From positions 36,882 through 100,881 of the forward strand of contig CAZKUR010000001.1 of the NCBI GenBank assembly GCA_964556005.1: a DNA stretch of 64,000 nt, written 5' to 3'. This stretch comes from CAZKUR01 sp964556005. Its GTDB lineage: Bacteria; Bacteroidota; Ignavibacteria; Ignavibacteriales; Ignavibacteriaceae. The position numbers and the translations under genes are program-made. Shown here piece by piece: positions 1-8,099 of this stretch (within the stretch, counting starts at the first letter, position 1; the number at the start of each line of letters is the position of its first letter). The notes below the pieces were generated by a model, which saw only the letters and a program-made list of their open reading frames with translations, made no database searches and was not told the origin of the DNA.

Positions 1-463
1 GAACCGAATTATCAGTCATTATATCTGACGGCCTGACTATTCCGCTAATTTTAATTGTTTGTTCTTCGCCGTTTATTATTATTTTCCTGCTGCCTTTAAT
101 GTGCATGTTCCCGTTATTTAAAACGGAATCAATTGTCGCACTGACCTTGGTGCTTATCATGCCGCTTGCTTTTGTCGAACCTGAACCTTTGAAATCGTTA
201 TTGGATTTAATGCTTGCGTCCCCGTTTTTCGAAGTATTTCCAAATGAACCTGAAAGGCCGAACCCGAGATTACTGTTTCTGCCGGTTGATTTTTCTGCAT
301 TATTAGATGCCTGCGAAGATTCAACAACAAGTATGGTAATGGCATCTCCCACTTTGTTTGCTTTTAAATCCGAAAATAATGAATTGTGTAAATTCTCCTG
401 CATTATCTGTGCGTTCACTTTAAAGCAGAAGAGTGAAAACAATATCAATATTATTTTTTTCAT
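1..463 (-). CDS. flgH: Flagellar L-ring protein FlgH (partial, C-terminus off the left edge)
   Basis: FlgH forms the outer-membrane bushing (L ring) around the flagellar rod. The reading frame opens with ATG at 463 and stays open to position 1, giving about 154 residues of N-terminal sequence. It starts with a hydrophobic signal peptide ending around VNAQ, then has the family block LFSDLKANKVGDAITILVVE and, further on, IKGSRKIIINGEEQ followed by ISGIVRPSDI, both typical of FlgH. Three bases separate it from the flgA stop, so the two are co-transcribed. FlgH of enteric bacteria is a lipoprotein; here the only early cysteine (residue 13) lies inside the hydrophobic core and not in a lipobox, so the protein looks cleaved by signal peptidase I. 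FlgI, FlgJ, FlgK and FlgL are presumably further left. Confidence 0.93.
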   Translation of the reverse strand, partial: MKKIILILFSLFCFKVNAQIMQENLHNSLFSDLKANKVGDAITILVVESSQASNNAEKSTGRNSNLGFGLSGSFGNTSKNGDASIKSNNDFKGSGSTKASGMISTKVSATIDSVLNNGNMHIKGSRKIIINGEEQTIKISGIVRPSDIMTDNSV

Positions 464-466
464 TTT

Positions 467-1117
467 TTACTCTACGATTAATACTTCTTTTTTATTTAAA
501 ACTTTGGCCTTGAATAATTTCCTGTCTTGAGTTACAATTGAAATGATATCGCCTTTTGCACCATCCTGCTTGGATTGTGCATCAACTTTAACAATTACAT
601 TACCTTTAACAACTAAAGCAGTTATGTAATTGCCTGAAAAAATTTCAGGGAGAGGTTCGACATTTTCCCGGCGCAGAACCATTCCCTTTCTTATAAAGCT
701 TTTGCTTCTAACAGTTGTTAAATTATAATCTATATTAAGAGGCGTTCCGATTACTGTAGTAACGTCTGCTAACTTTTTTGTAAATTCATCCGGACTAAGA
801 GGTTCCCTGGCTTTAACATCTTCGTTAGCTACGAGAACTTCTTTAAATAATCTTAACCTGAGGACTAAATATTTATCAACAAAAGTGTCGGAGCTGTTTT
901 TAGTTTTCAAGGGGACATAAGCTATGTTCCTATTCATTCTAAACGGCTGGCTAAAATCTATTTTGTAGGATGACAATTCCTGTGGAGATGAAATTATCGC
1001 ATATTCATATTTATCATAATTATTTAAATTATTTTCAAGATAGCTTTTTAAATTGCCGTCAAATTCGTTGTGCTTTGAAAATAAAAATGAAATCAATATG
1101 ATAAAAAGATACTGCAT
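467..1117 (-). CDS. flgA: Flagellar P-ring assembly chaperone FlgA
   Basis: FlgA is a periplasmic chaperone for assembly of the P ring. The 216-residue product has an N-terminal hydrophobic export signal (about residues 1-15) and a C-terminal SAF/ChapFlgA domain from about residue 95, recognised by the VKAREPLSPDEF opening, the segment FIRKGMVLRRENVEPLP and the closing repeat with VKVDAQSKQDGAKGDII. It lies between flgG and flgH, the usual place, with a 10-base gap to flgG. The N-terminal half is poorly conserved, as is normal for this family. Length fits FlgA (about 200-240). Confidence 0.9.
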   Translation of the reverse strand: MQYLFIILISFLFSKHNEFDGNLKSYLENNLNNYDKYEYAIISSPQELSSYKIDFSQPFRMNRNIAYVPLKTKNSSDTFVDKYLVLRLRLFKEVLVANEDVKAREPLSPDEFTKKLADVTTVIGTPLNIDYNLTTVRSKSFIRKGMVLRRENVEPLPEIFSGNYITALVVKGNVIVKVDAQSKQDGAKGDIISIVTQDRKLFKAKVLNKKEVLIVE

Positions 1118-1127
1118 AAAATTTTCA

Positions 1128-1925
1128 TTACCTCTTCAAGTTGTTTGCCGTTGACATCATATCTTCGACTGTTTGTACGGTTTTGGAATTCATTTCGTAT
1201 GCTCTTTGCGCAGTAATCATTGCAATCATTTCTTCGACTATATCAACGTTGGAAGATTCGAGATACCCCTGATTTAAATTTCCGAATCCATCTGAACCCG
1301 GTGTGCCGAGAACCGGAGCACCTGAAGCATCCGTTTCAGCATATAAATTATCTCCAAGCGGCTTTAGACCTGCAGGGTTCATAAAACGTGCAAGATCAAT
1401 GTTTCCTAAGACAGAAGTACTTCCATCCGGATTTTGCGACTGTACTGTTCCGTCTTTACTTATTGATATTCCGACTGTTCCCTGATCGACAGTAAATTGC
1501 GGATCGAGTTGATACCCATCGGATGTAACAATATTTCCGTCCGCATCCAATTTGAATGAACCGTCTCTCGTATAAACATATGAGCCGTCCGGTTTTTTAA
1601 TCTGGAAGAAACCATCACCCTGAATTGCAACATCCAGTTGATTATTAGTTGCGGTAACATCTCCCTGTGAAAACAATTTTTCTGTAGTTGCAGTTTGAAC
1701 ACCATCGCCCACAAGAATTTTACCGGATGAACCGTCGGTTACTCCCGGTGTTGAAGTGGTTTGAGGATTAACTGAAACCTCCTGGTACATTAAATCTTGA
1801 AACTCCGCTTTATTCTTTTTAAAAGCAGTAGTATTAACGTTGGCAATATTATTCGATATCACCTCGATATTTAACTGTTGTGCATACATCCCCGACGCTG
1901 CTGTTCTTAATGCTCTTGTCGGCAT
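1128..1925 (-). CDS. flgG: Flagellar distal rod protein FlgG
   Basis: FlgG builds the distal rod that passes through the P and L rings. The 265-residue protein has the N-terminal rod signature ASGMYAQQLNIEVISNNIAN followed by VNTTAFKK (about residues 11-38) and the C-terminal helix with SNVDIVEEMIAMITAQRAYE (about residues 229-248), the two coiled-coil segments shared by rod and hook axial proteins. The length is exactly that of typical FlgG. It is secreted by the flagellar export apparatus and therefore has no cleaved signal peptide. It sits directly downstream of flgF with a 15-base gap. Confidence 0.97.
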   Translation of the reverse strand: MPTRALRTAASGMYAQQLNIEVISNNIANVNTTAFKKNKAEFQDLMYQEVSVNPQTTSTPGVTDGSSGKILVGDGVQTATTEKLFSQGDVTATNNQLDVAIQGDGFFQIKKPDGSYVYTRDGSFKLDADGNIVTSDGYQLDPQFTVDQGTVGISISKDGTVQSQNPDGSTSVLGNIDLARFMNPAGLKPLGDNLYAETDASGAPVLGTPGSDGFGNLNQGYLESSNVDIVEEMIAMITAQRAYEMNSKTVQTVEDMMSTANNLKR

Positions 1926-1940
1926 GATTTATTCTCCTAT

Positions 1941-2648
1941 TTATACTTTTCCAATTTCATTTGCTTCTTGAAGCGATTGATCCAGATAGTTAATCATTTT
2001 AGCCGCTGAATTATAATCGTTGTGAACTTTTATCATCGAAGTCATTTCTTCGATCGGATTAACATTTGATTCTTCCAGGTATCCTTGCTGAATTTCAAAT
2101 TCGCTGTTGTCGGCAACCTGCAGTGAACCGTCTGCCGAAGTAAAATTTGTACCGTCCTGCCTGATTAAATTATTTACGTTATCAGGTTTAATGATCATAA
2201 GCGAATCGATATAATTATCGCCGATTTTTATATCGCCGCTCTTCGAGATAGATATCGCTTGGTTCTTATCTAATTGATAATTCTGAAGATTTATAGGACC
2301 ATTTTTACCAAGAACTTTGGAATTATTTTCATTGACCAGGTACCCATCATCGGAAATCGAGAATTTGCCGTTCTTTGTAAATTCAATTCCGTTTTGGGTT
2401 TGAATGGCAAAGAAGGAATTTCCGTTTATATAGAGATCAAGAGGGTTTGATGTGGGAGTTGAATTACCCTGAGAAAAGTCGGTTTGTTGAATTATCTTCG
2501 GTTGATTTGCGCTGTTAACCATTTCGGTAAAATCCAGAGCTTTTTTAAAACCTGTTGAGTTAACATTTGCCAGGTTGTTGCCTATAACTTCAATATTTTT
2601 AAACTGCGAATCAAGGCTTCTTCCCGCAATATAAATTCCTTTAATCAT
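1941..2648 (-). CDS. flgF: Flagellar proximal rod protein FlgF
   Basis: This 235-residue paralogue of FlgG carries the rod signature with NIEVIGNNLANVNSTGFKKA near residues 18-37 and the C-terminal EESNVNPIEEMTSMIKVHND element. FlgF is the most distal of the proximal rod subunits, next to FlgG. It is called FlgF and not a second FlgG because it is shorter, more diverged and immediately precedes flgG, the standard order. Its start overlaps the end of the upstream membrane-protein gene by 8 bases, implying translational coupling. Confidence 0.9.
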   Translation of the reverse strand: MIKGIYIAGRSLDSQFKNIEVIGNNLANVNSTGFKKALDFTEMVNSANQPKIIQQTDFSQGNSTPTSNPLDLYINGNSFFAIQTQNGIEFTKNGKFSISDDGYLVNENNSKVLGKNGPINLQNYQLDKNQAISISKSGDIKIGDNYIDSLMIIKPDNVNNLIRQDGTNFTSADGSLQVADNSEFEIQQGYLEESNVNPIEEMTSMIKVHNDYNSAAKMINYLDQSLQEANEIGKV

Positions 2649-3270
2649 ATTTATCCCGCAATTTATTATTAATACCTAAATTGAATATTTCGTAAGCCCT
2701 TAATTTCGATGCTAAAACCAATTCCCCTTTGGATAACTTTAATTCCTTTGCCGTATCGGATACTTCTTCTTCGTTTGTAATAAATGCAGATTTTCTTAAT
2801 TTATTGCCCATTAATTCTATCTGATCTTTGCTGATACTTATTAAATTTTGCGATAACCCGATGTGTCTATTTCGGGATTCTTTTTGCTTTAAACCATTTG
2901 AAATAAATCTTCTGATAACTATAACGAAGAATAAAATGCCGGCGAAAGAAAGAAGAATAATTATTTTAATCTGAAAAGTATTTCCGTCTTCATTGGGTGA
3001 TTCTGTTAAAATGAGTGTCCGCGCCTGTGCGGTATTTGAAGTTTTATCCCAGCAGTAAAAATTGCTTAATATTACTCCTCTTTGATCCCTGCTTAATGCC
3101 GAATCGATTTGCATCTGAACCTGCTTCCTGATATTGATTGAGTACAACGGCACATCGCTGCCGGTTGTTGAGTTTAAATTATCCGGCTGATTTTCCTGTA
3201 GATCATACTGTGAAAAAGAAACAGCAGTAATAGCCAACACAAAAAATATTATTTCAAATAAGCTTTTCAT
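2641..3270 (-). CDS. Unrecognised single-pass membrane protein in the flagellar operon
   Basis: I do not recognise this 209-residue protein. It has an N-terminal signal peptide (hydrophobic to about residue 18, with a plausible cut after AVSFS), a polar presumed periplasmic segment of about 80 residues, one strong transmembrane helix at about residues 101-120 and a basic, soluble C-terminal tail of about 85 residues. The tail includes DTAKELKLSKGELVLASKLR, which looks helical. The gene overlaps both neighbours (4 bases with the degenerate kinase upstream, 8 with flgF downstream), so it is embedded in the regulatory-to-rod operon. A topology of short periplasmic domain, one helix and cytosolic helical tail could suit a basal-body or regulatory membrane adaptor, but no function is claimed. 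Confidence 0.75.
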   Translation of the reverse strand: MKSLFEIIFFVLAITAVSFSQYDLQENQPDNLNSTTGSDVPLYSINIRKQVQMQIDSALSRDQRGVILSNFYCWDKTSNTAQARTLILTESPNEDGNTFQIKIIILLSFAGILFFVIVIRRFISNGLKQKESRNRHIGLSQNLISISKDQIELMGNKLRKSAFITNEEEVSDTAKELKLSKGELVLASKLRAYEIFNLGINNKLRDKYD

Positions 3271-4541
3271 TTCAACCTTCTTTTGACAGGAAAAGAGAAT
3301 TGAATTATTGTTCCACTTCCGGGGGAAACTTCAGCTTTGAACTTTCCTTCGTGAAGCTTCATTAAATTATTAATTATACGAAGATTAAATGAGCTTCTGC
3401 CTCCGGGATTTTCAAATTCCTGAATTACCTCGGTTATTAAAAATTTTAAATTGATTTGTTCATTTATATATCTTGTTTGAATTAGAATGCCAGCAGATTT
3501 AATTTTTGATTGACCTAAAATTTCAAACACATTTACGAGAAGCTGGTTTATATAGCCCTGGTCGGTAAGAAGATTGGGCATGTAAGATGCCAGATCAAGT
3601 ACGCATTCCATGTTCTTATTTTTCAGAGTCGAATTTATCAGTGCATAATAATCGTTTAATATTTGGTTCAAATTGCATGGATGCATAAGCGTTTTTTCAT
3701 ACCCGGCTCCTGCAAATTTTACAACTCCTTTTATTAGCTGCTCAACTTTATTCACATGTTTTTTTATAGAAATAATATCTCTTTTATTTAAAGTAATCTC
3801 CTCTTTCTCCTGCATATCGATTAGACTCATAATGATTTGAAGAGAAGATAAAACGTCGCCGCTTATTCCCGAAGTCAATTCTCCTATTGCAGCAAACTTA
3901 TAATTGTCCATAAACTTACTTTGATACTGCGCTATATCTTCATAAGCCTTTATTCTTTGTTCCTCTTTTCTTAATGCATCCAATTTTGCTATGTACGCAT
4001 TTAGAATAATCTTTATACATTTATCATCGGTACTTCCTGCTTGAAGCTTGGAAAGAGATGTTAACACAAAAAGTACTCCCGACTTAACTTTATTGGATTT
4101 AATCGGGTATAATAAATAATTCAGCTTAGGGCTTTCGATGTAGTAAACATCGAAATCAGGAATTATTTTATGCTGCGAAGTTTCATATAATCCGTCCAGT
4201 ATTCCTTCGCTATAAGCATTGTTTATATAATTAAGCGAGTAGCCGGAAATTTTTTTATCGACAGGGATTAAACCGGTTTGATCTTCATTGAACAGAAGCA
4301 CTCCGGCTTCTTTAAAATTTATGATTCTTCTTAAAAATTCCTGAAACAGATGAGTTAAAGTAAGTTCGTCATCTACATCATTTAACAAATTATGAAACAG
4401 GAAAAGTTCGTTAAAGAAGAGATTATTTTTATGGTTTAATGCAATTACAGGCTCGGCCCTGCGTTTACCTGTTTTATCCAGGTTAGGTACGGTTCTGTAA
4501 AAGGACTCGAATATTACATTATTTTCTTTAATTAATCTCAA
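3267..4541 (-). CDS. GAF-containing histidine-kinase-like protein lacking the phosphoacceptor histidine
   Basis: The 424-residue soluble protein has a GAF-like sensor region at about residues 45-190, a linker helix, a dimerisation helix pair resembling HisKA at about 215-275 and a C-terminal ATPase-like fold ending in GSGTIIQFSFPVKRR. At the H-box the sequence reads FAAIGELTSGISGDVLSSLQ, where an active kinase would read GELxxGxxHEIxNPL: the histidine and the E/N-P residues are gone. The N-box asparagines and the glycine-rich G boxes are also eroded. It is therefore probably a catalytically dead kinase fold acting as a scaffold or ligand-responsive dimer. The start is TTG, overlapping the stop of the upstream HDOD gene (TTGA), so the two proteins are made together. 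An intact reading frame argues for function and against simple decay. Confidence 0.75.
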   Translation of the reverse strand: MRLIKENNVIFESFYRTVPNLDKTGKRRAEPVIALNHKNNLFFNELFLFHNLLNDVDDELTLTHLFQEFLRRIINFKEAGVLLFNEDQTGLIPVDKKISGYSLNYINNAYSEGILDGLYETSQHKIIPDFDVYYIESPKLNYLLYPIKSNKVKSGVLFVLTSLSKLQAGSTDDKCIKIILNAYIAKLDALRKEEQRIKAYEDIAQYQSKFMDNYKFAAIGELTSGISGDVLSSLQIIMSLIDMQEKEEITLNKRDIISIKKHVNKVEQLIKGVVKFAGAGYEKTLMHPCNLNQILNDYYALINSTLKNKNMECVLDLASYMPNLLTDQGYINQLLVNVFEILGQSKIKSAGILIQTRYINEQINLKFLITEVIQEFENPGGRSSFNLRIINNLMKLHEGKFKAEVSPGSGTIIQFSFPVKRRLK

Positions 4542-5425
4542 TTCAAATACTTTACTGATTCAATTTGGTTCTCGAATAATTCCCTGTAGCTCTCGACGAA
4601 TTTATCCAGTTCTTCGTCACTTTTAAATCCGAAAGTTAAATACACTTCGTTGTCGGCTCTGGGCTCCATCTCGAAGCTGAGATTTCCAAGCGCTAATTTT
4701 TGAGTCATGTAATCGGCAAAATTTATTACGACCGATAAAAGTTTATCGTCCTGAGATGCTTCAGCCGGGCAATGATGATGGAGAACAGCATTACAAATTT
4801 CCAACGGGAAATTCCAATGTTCCAGCAAGTAGAAACCGATTTCCTGGTGGTCCATGCCCAATACTTCAATTTCAGCTTCTCTAAAGCTCATTTGATTGCT
4901 GTTTACAAGTTCCCTTATCTCGACAAAATTCGAATGGAAATATCTATGCATTACAGAAAAACCAACATCGTGCAAAAATCCGCCGACAAAGGCTTCACCT
5001 TTATTGTAATATTCAATTTCTTCGGAAAGCCTCTTTGAAGCGCTGCCTACCAAAAATGAATGAAGCCAAAATGCTTTTTGATCCATGTATTTGTCGGTTT
5101 TATTTTTAAATGCTTCCGACATAGACAGTATTGAGATTATATTTCTCAATTCGCTGTAACCTAAAATCAGGATGGCAAAGTCTATGCTGGTAACACGTCT
5201 TTGCAATCCGTACATGGGCGAATTGGCTATCGTTAAAATTTTTGTAACAAGGCTCAAATCCCTCGAGATAATTTTACCAAGCTCCTGGTTGTTGAAATTT
5301 TTACTATCAATCAATTTTAGGGCTTCTTGCATTACCTTCGGAATTGGCGGTAAATGAAAGACATTTTTCAGAATAAGAATAGTTTTTTCTTTCTTGCCAG
5401 TTGTTGCGTTTGATACGTTCTGCAT
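4538..5425 (-). CDS. HDOD domain protein (first of the tandem pair by coordinate)
   Basis: A 295-residue HDOD-domain protein: the segment from LPPIPKVMQEALKLIDSKNF onward, then SLVTKILTIANSPMYG, the LHDVG motif and an HHH cluster near residue 216 are all characteristic. HDOD proteins are usually non-catalytic relatives of HD hydrolases that work in signal transduction, in several bacteria around flagellar and chemotactic control. It is a diverged duplicate of the next gene (shared SIDFAILILGYSELRNIIS versus TIDFAIVVLGFENIRNIII) and is translationally coupled to the degenerate GAF kinase. Enzyme activity cannot be judged from sequence alone. Confidence 0.88.
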   Translation of the reverse strand: MQNVSNATTGKKEKTILILKNVFHLPPIPKVMQEALKLIDSKNFNNQELGKIISRDLSLVTKILTIANSPMYGLQRRVTSIDFAILILGYSELRNIISILSMSEAFKNKTDKYMDQKAFWLHSFLVGSASKRLSEEIEYYNKGEAFVGGFLHDVGFSVMHRYFHSNFVEIRELVNSNQMSFREAEIEVLGMDHQEIGFYLLEHWNFPLEICNAVLHHHCPAEASQDDKLLSVVINFADYMTQKLALGNLSFEMEPRADNEVYLTFGFKSDEELDKFVESYRELFENQIESVKYLN

Positions 5426-5435
5426 ATTTTCACTC

Positions 5436-6308
5436 TTAATATGAAGTTTTTAAATAGTTTCTATAATTATTCTTATAATTTTCTATGAAGCTGTTGAAAT
5501 TTTCAATGTTTCCAAATCCCAGGATATCTATTACAGATTCGTCGAAGATATAATTTTCGTCCCAGCTTAAAGCGCCTGTTTCAAAAAGTTGAGTCAGATA
5601 ATCGGCAAGATGCACAATTGAAACGAGATCCCTGTTTTCAGGGCATTCGCTCGGCCTATGATGATTCAGAATTGTCATGCTTAAGGATTTAGGAAGTCGC
5701 CATTTATCGATAAGCAAGTTTCCGATTTCCTGGTGAGTTGTGGTTAAGATTATTTTTTCAGCTTCGAGGTAGCTAATGTTATCCTTTTTAACAAGGGAAC
5801 AAATTTGGTTGAACTCATTATTTAAATATCTTTGAAGAATAGAAATACCGAGGTCATGCAAGAGCCCGGCTGTAAAAGCCACTGCCGATTTTGGATATCC
5901 TATTTCATCGGCAATCTGTTTTGATGCAGCAGCTACTACCATTGAATGAATCCAATAATCTCTTTTATTCCAAAATTTATCATTCTTACTCTTAAATGTT
6001 TCTATTGTTGTTAATGCAATAATTATATTTCTAATATTTTCAAAACCTAAAACAACTATAGCAAAATCGATGGTTGATACTCTCCTGGGCAATCCGTAAA
6101 AAGTTGAATTCGCAACGCTGAGTATTTTGGCAACAATACCCTGATCTTTTCCTATAGCTTCTGCGAGTTCGTTTGCGCTTGTCATGGGATTATTTAAAAG
6201 CCTTGACACTTCAACAAGCACACTTGGAATTGAAGGAAGATTCCTAATATTGAGGAGAAGTTCCGGAATCGATTTTTTTCCAATATTATTTTCCTTTACT
6301 TCAAGCAT
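5436..6308 (-). CDS. HDOD domain protein (second of the tandem pair)
   Basis: A 290-residue HDOD protein with the family hallmarks LPSIPSVLVEVSRLLNNP, KILSVANSTFYGLPRR, GLLHDLGISILQRYL and a late NHHRPSE motif. It precedes its paralogue by 10 bases and overlaps the end of fliA by 8 bases, so sigma-28 and the HDOD pair are made from one message. In the families known to me, HDOD proteins next to flagellar regulators modulate motility gene expression; that role here is inference from position. Confidence 0.88.
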   Translation of the reverse strand: MLEVKENNIGKKSIPELLLNIRNLPSIPSVLVEVSRLLNNPMTSANELAEAIGKDQGIVAKILSVANSTFYGLPRRVSTIDFAIVVLGFENIRNIIIALTTIETFKSKNDKFWNKRDYWIHSMVVAAASKQIADEIGYPKSAVAFTAGLLHDLGISILQRYLNNEFNQICSLVKKDNISYLEAEKIILTTTHQEIGNLLIDKWRLPKSLSMTILNHHRPSECPENRDLVSIVHLADYLTQLFETGALSWDENYIFDESVIDILGFGNIENFNSFIENYKNNYRNYLKTSY

Positions 6309-6933
6309 TTATGTAAGCAAGCTGCTCTTTTAAATTTTTCATAATTCTTGAGTGTACCTGTGAAACTCTTGAAACAGTGATACTCAGTATTTGGGCAATT
6401 TCCTGGTAATTCAAATTTTCATAGTAGTACAAGCTTAATATTAATCTGTCTCTTTCGGGCAATTTTGTAATCGTCTCTTTTAATATATCTATGGTTTCAT
6501 TTTTTTCTACTTCTTCTTCAGGCGAGTCATAATCGCCTTCGATGGTATCCGAAAGGGTAAAATTCTCTTCATCATCCATGCTTTGGTCAAGTGAAACGTT
6601 ATTAATATAAGTTTCTTCCGGCTGGTTGATCGAATTGATAATTATTTTTTTCTTTTGAAGCTTTCTTAATTCATCTATAATTTTTCCCCTAATTCTTAGA
6701 ATAGCATAAGTTTCGAATTTAGTTCCGTAATCCGGGTCGAACCTATCGACGGCTTCGTTCAACCCTTCGATACCGAATTGAAAGTAGTCCCTTTCATCAA
6801 GAATATCGAAGTTGGCAATCTTTGAATTGTGAATTACATAATGAACTAACTTCACATAATTAAGAATTATCTCTTTTTTAAGATTTAAATCATGCGATGA
6901 TTTATATTCATGCCATAACTGTGATGTAGTCAT
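6301..6933 (-). CDS. fliA: RNA polymerase sigma-28 factor FliA
   Basis: This 210-residue sigma factor of the FliA/WhiG group has region 2 with YFQFGIEGLNEAVDRFDPDY and FETYAILRIRGKIIDELRKL (about residues 47-92), an acidic spacer, and region 4 with LPERDRLILSLYYYENLNYQ followed by a helix-turn-helix near residues 180-195. Class 3 flagellar genes (filament, receptors, chemotaxis) are its normal targets, and matching promoters occur in this window. It is slightly shorter than many FliA proteins (about 230-260), region 3 being compact. FlgM-like anti-sigma is encoded at 50.1 kb. A flagellar-cluster position rules out general stress sigma factors. Confidence 0.93.
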   Translation of the reverse strand: MTTSQLWHEYKSSHDLNLKKEIILNYVKLVHYVIHNSKIANFDILDERDYFQFGIEGLNEAVDRFDPDYGTKFETYAILRIRGKIIDELRKLQKKKIIINSINQPEETYINNVSLDQSMDDEENFTLSDTIEGDYDSPEEEVEKNETIDILKETITKLPERDRLILSLYYYENLNYQEIAQILSITVSRVSQVHSRIMKNLKEQLAYINA

Positions 6934-6967
6934 AATGTTTAATTCCTACTGGAAAATTTATTAAGTA

Positions 6968-7162
6968 TTAATCGTCATCAAGATCGATTCTATTTGCAAG
7001 TTTTATGAACAATATTGAAATCAAGCTTAAGGCGGTAACAATACTGACGAAAAAGACGAACGACCTAATAAGAACAAGTTCAAATGGAAACCCTAATCTT
7101 GCGTAATAAATCAGCGATAGAAAAAAGATTAAAAGCCCTATTTGAATTATGATTTTTTGCAT
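6968..7162 (-). CDS. Small two-helix membrane protein, unrecognised
   Basis: A 64-residue protein made almost entirely of two hydrophobic helices (about residues 4-20 and 28-52) with a short acidic tail DLDDD. It starts with ATG and lies 35 bases upstream of fliA in the same orientation, at the head of the fliA-HDOD-rod unit. Its hydrophobic pattern and position make it a likely real gene, but it has no motif I can name. It could be a small regulator or an unrelated inner-membrane peptide. Confidence 0.55.
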   Translation of the reverse strand: MQKIIIQIGLLIFFLSLIYYARLGFPFELVLIRSFVFFVSIVTALSLISILFIKLANRIDLDDD

Positions 7163-7271
7163 ATTCTACCGGTAAAAATCAAATGTTATACCAAAGAATA
7201 ATATTTTGGGGAGCTTTTGAAATATGTGAAAATTGACAAAAAACAAAGAAAATTTATTTTGAAAGGGAAGC
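7163..7271 (-). promoter_or_regulatory. Intergenic gap likely holding the promoter of the fliA operon
   Basis: This 109-base AT-rich gap separates the flhG stop from the small membrane protein that heads the fliA unit. It is the longest gap between 16.5 kb and the left edge, so a promoter is expected here. I see no match to the sigma-28 pattern found elsewhere in the window and no convincing terminator hairpin, so flhG transcripts may also read through. Confidence 0.25.
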
Positions 7272-8099
7272 TTAATGCGGAATATTAGCCATCTGAGTGA
7301 TTTCAAGTATTCCGCGGGAAATATTGAAAATTTCGGACGCAGCAGTTGAATCCGGTGAAAATTGAAGCAGCAGTTCCTGGTTATTTATTGAGTTTGAAAC
7401 AAGAGTATCGTAACTAATAAACCCCAATAATTCTATGGCGTCATTTAAAAAATGATTTGCCGCGGTATTTAAATTATTATATGCTTCCATTCCGTCCTGA
7501 TCATTACGAATTTTATTTATTACTGAAAGTTTCTTTCCCCGGTACTGAAGCTTATTTAAAAATTTCAGCATCACGTATGAATCGATAACTGATGTAGGTT
7601 CAGGGGTTGAAATAAAAATATTTAATGAGCAAGCGCTTAAAAATTCAAATTGATATTTATTCCCGCCGGATGGAAAATCAAAAATGATTAAATCATATCC
7701 ATCGCTTATCGAATTCAAATTTTTTATTAACGTGCTTAAGATACCGCGATCAAATTCAAATGAACTTTCATAATCCGGATTTCCAAATACGATATCTAAA
7801 TTACCATTATAAGAAGTTATGACTTCCTTAAATAAATGCCTTCCGGCAAATGAATCGTTGATGGATTTTTGTGGTATTTTATTGAACAAAAAATTCAAGT
7901 TGGCAAAATTCAAGTCCATATCTATCAAGAGAATTTTATTATTTAATTTCGATAATGCATAGGCTATATTTGCCGATAAAAATGTTTTGCCTGTCCCCCC
8001 CTTCCCAGATGAAACAGCAACAAAATTATTATATGCAGATCTCTTATGAGAAAGCTCTAAGCTTTTTAATTCTTTAAGTCTGTCTGCCTGGCCGGTCAT
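7272..8099 (-). CDS. flhG: Flagellum number regulator FlhG (MinD-like ATPase)
   Basis: FlhG (FleN/YlxH) is a MinD-type ATPase that limits the number of flagella and acts with FlhF. The 275-residue protein has the deviant Walker A motif SGKGGTGKT at residues 31-39, the switch-like ILLIDMDLNFANLNFLF after it, and DLIIFDFPSGG as the second phosphate-binding loop. It follows flhF with a 4-base ATGA overlap, the standard pairing. The N-terminal extension before the P-loop is short but contains the sequence QADRLKEL, like the FlhF-activating N-terminus (DQA-x-x-LR) known for this family. Confidence 0.93.
   Translation of the reverse strand: MTGQADRLKELKSLELSHKRSAYNNFVAVSSGKGGTGKTFLSANIAYALSKLNNKILLIDMDLNFANLNFLFNKIPQKSINDSFAGRHLFKEVITSYNGNLDIVFGNPDYESSFEFDRGILSTLIKNLNSISDGYDLIIFDFPSGGNKYQFEFLSACSLNIFISTPEPTSVIDSYVMLKFLNKLQYRGKKLSVINKIRNDQDGMEAYNNLNTAANHFLNDAIELLGFISYDTLVSNSINNQELLLQFSPDSTAASEIFNISRGILEITQMANIPH

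Noticed and set aside
99..530. A 143-codon plus-strand frame over flgA/flgH
   Set aside because: It is antisense to the clearly recognisable flgH sequence and has no family features.
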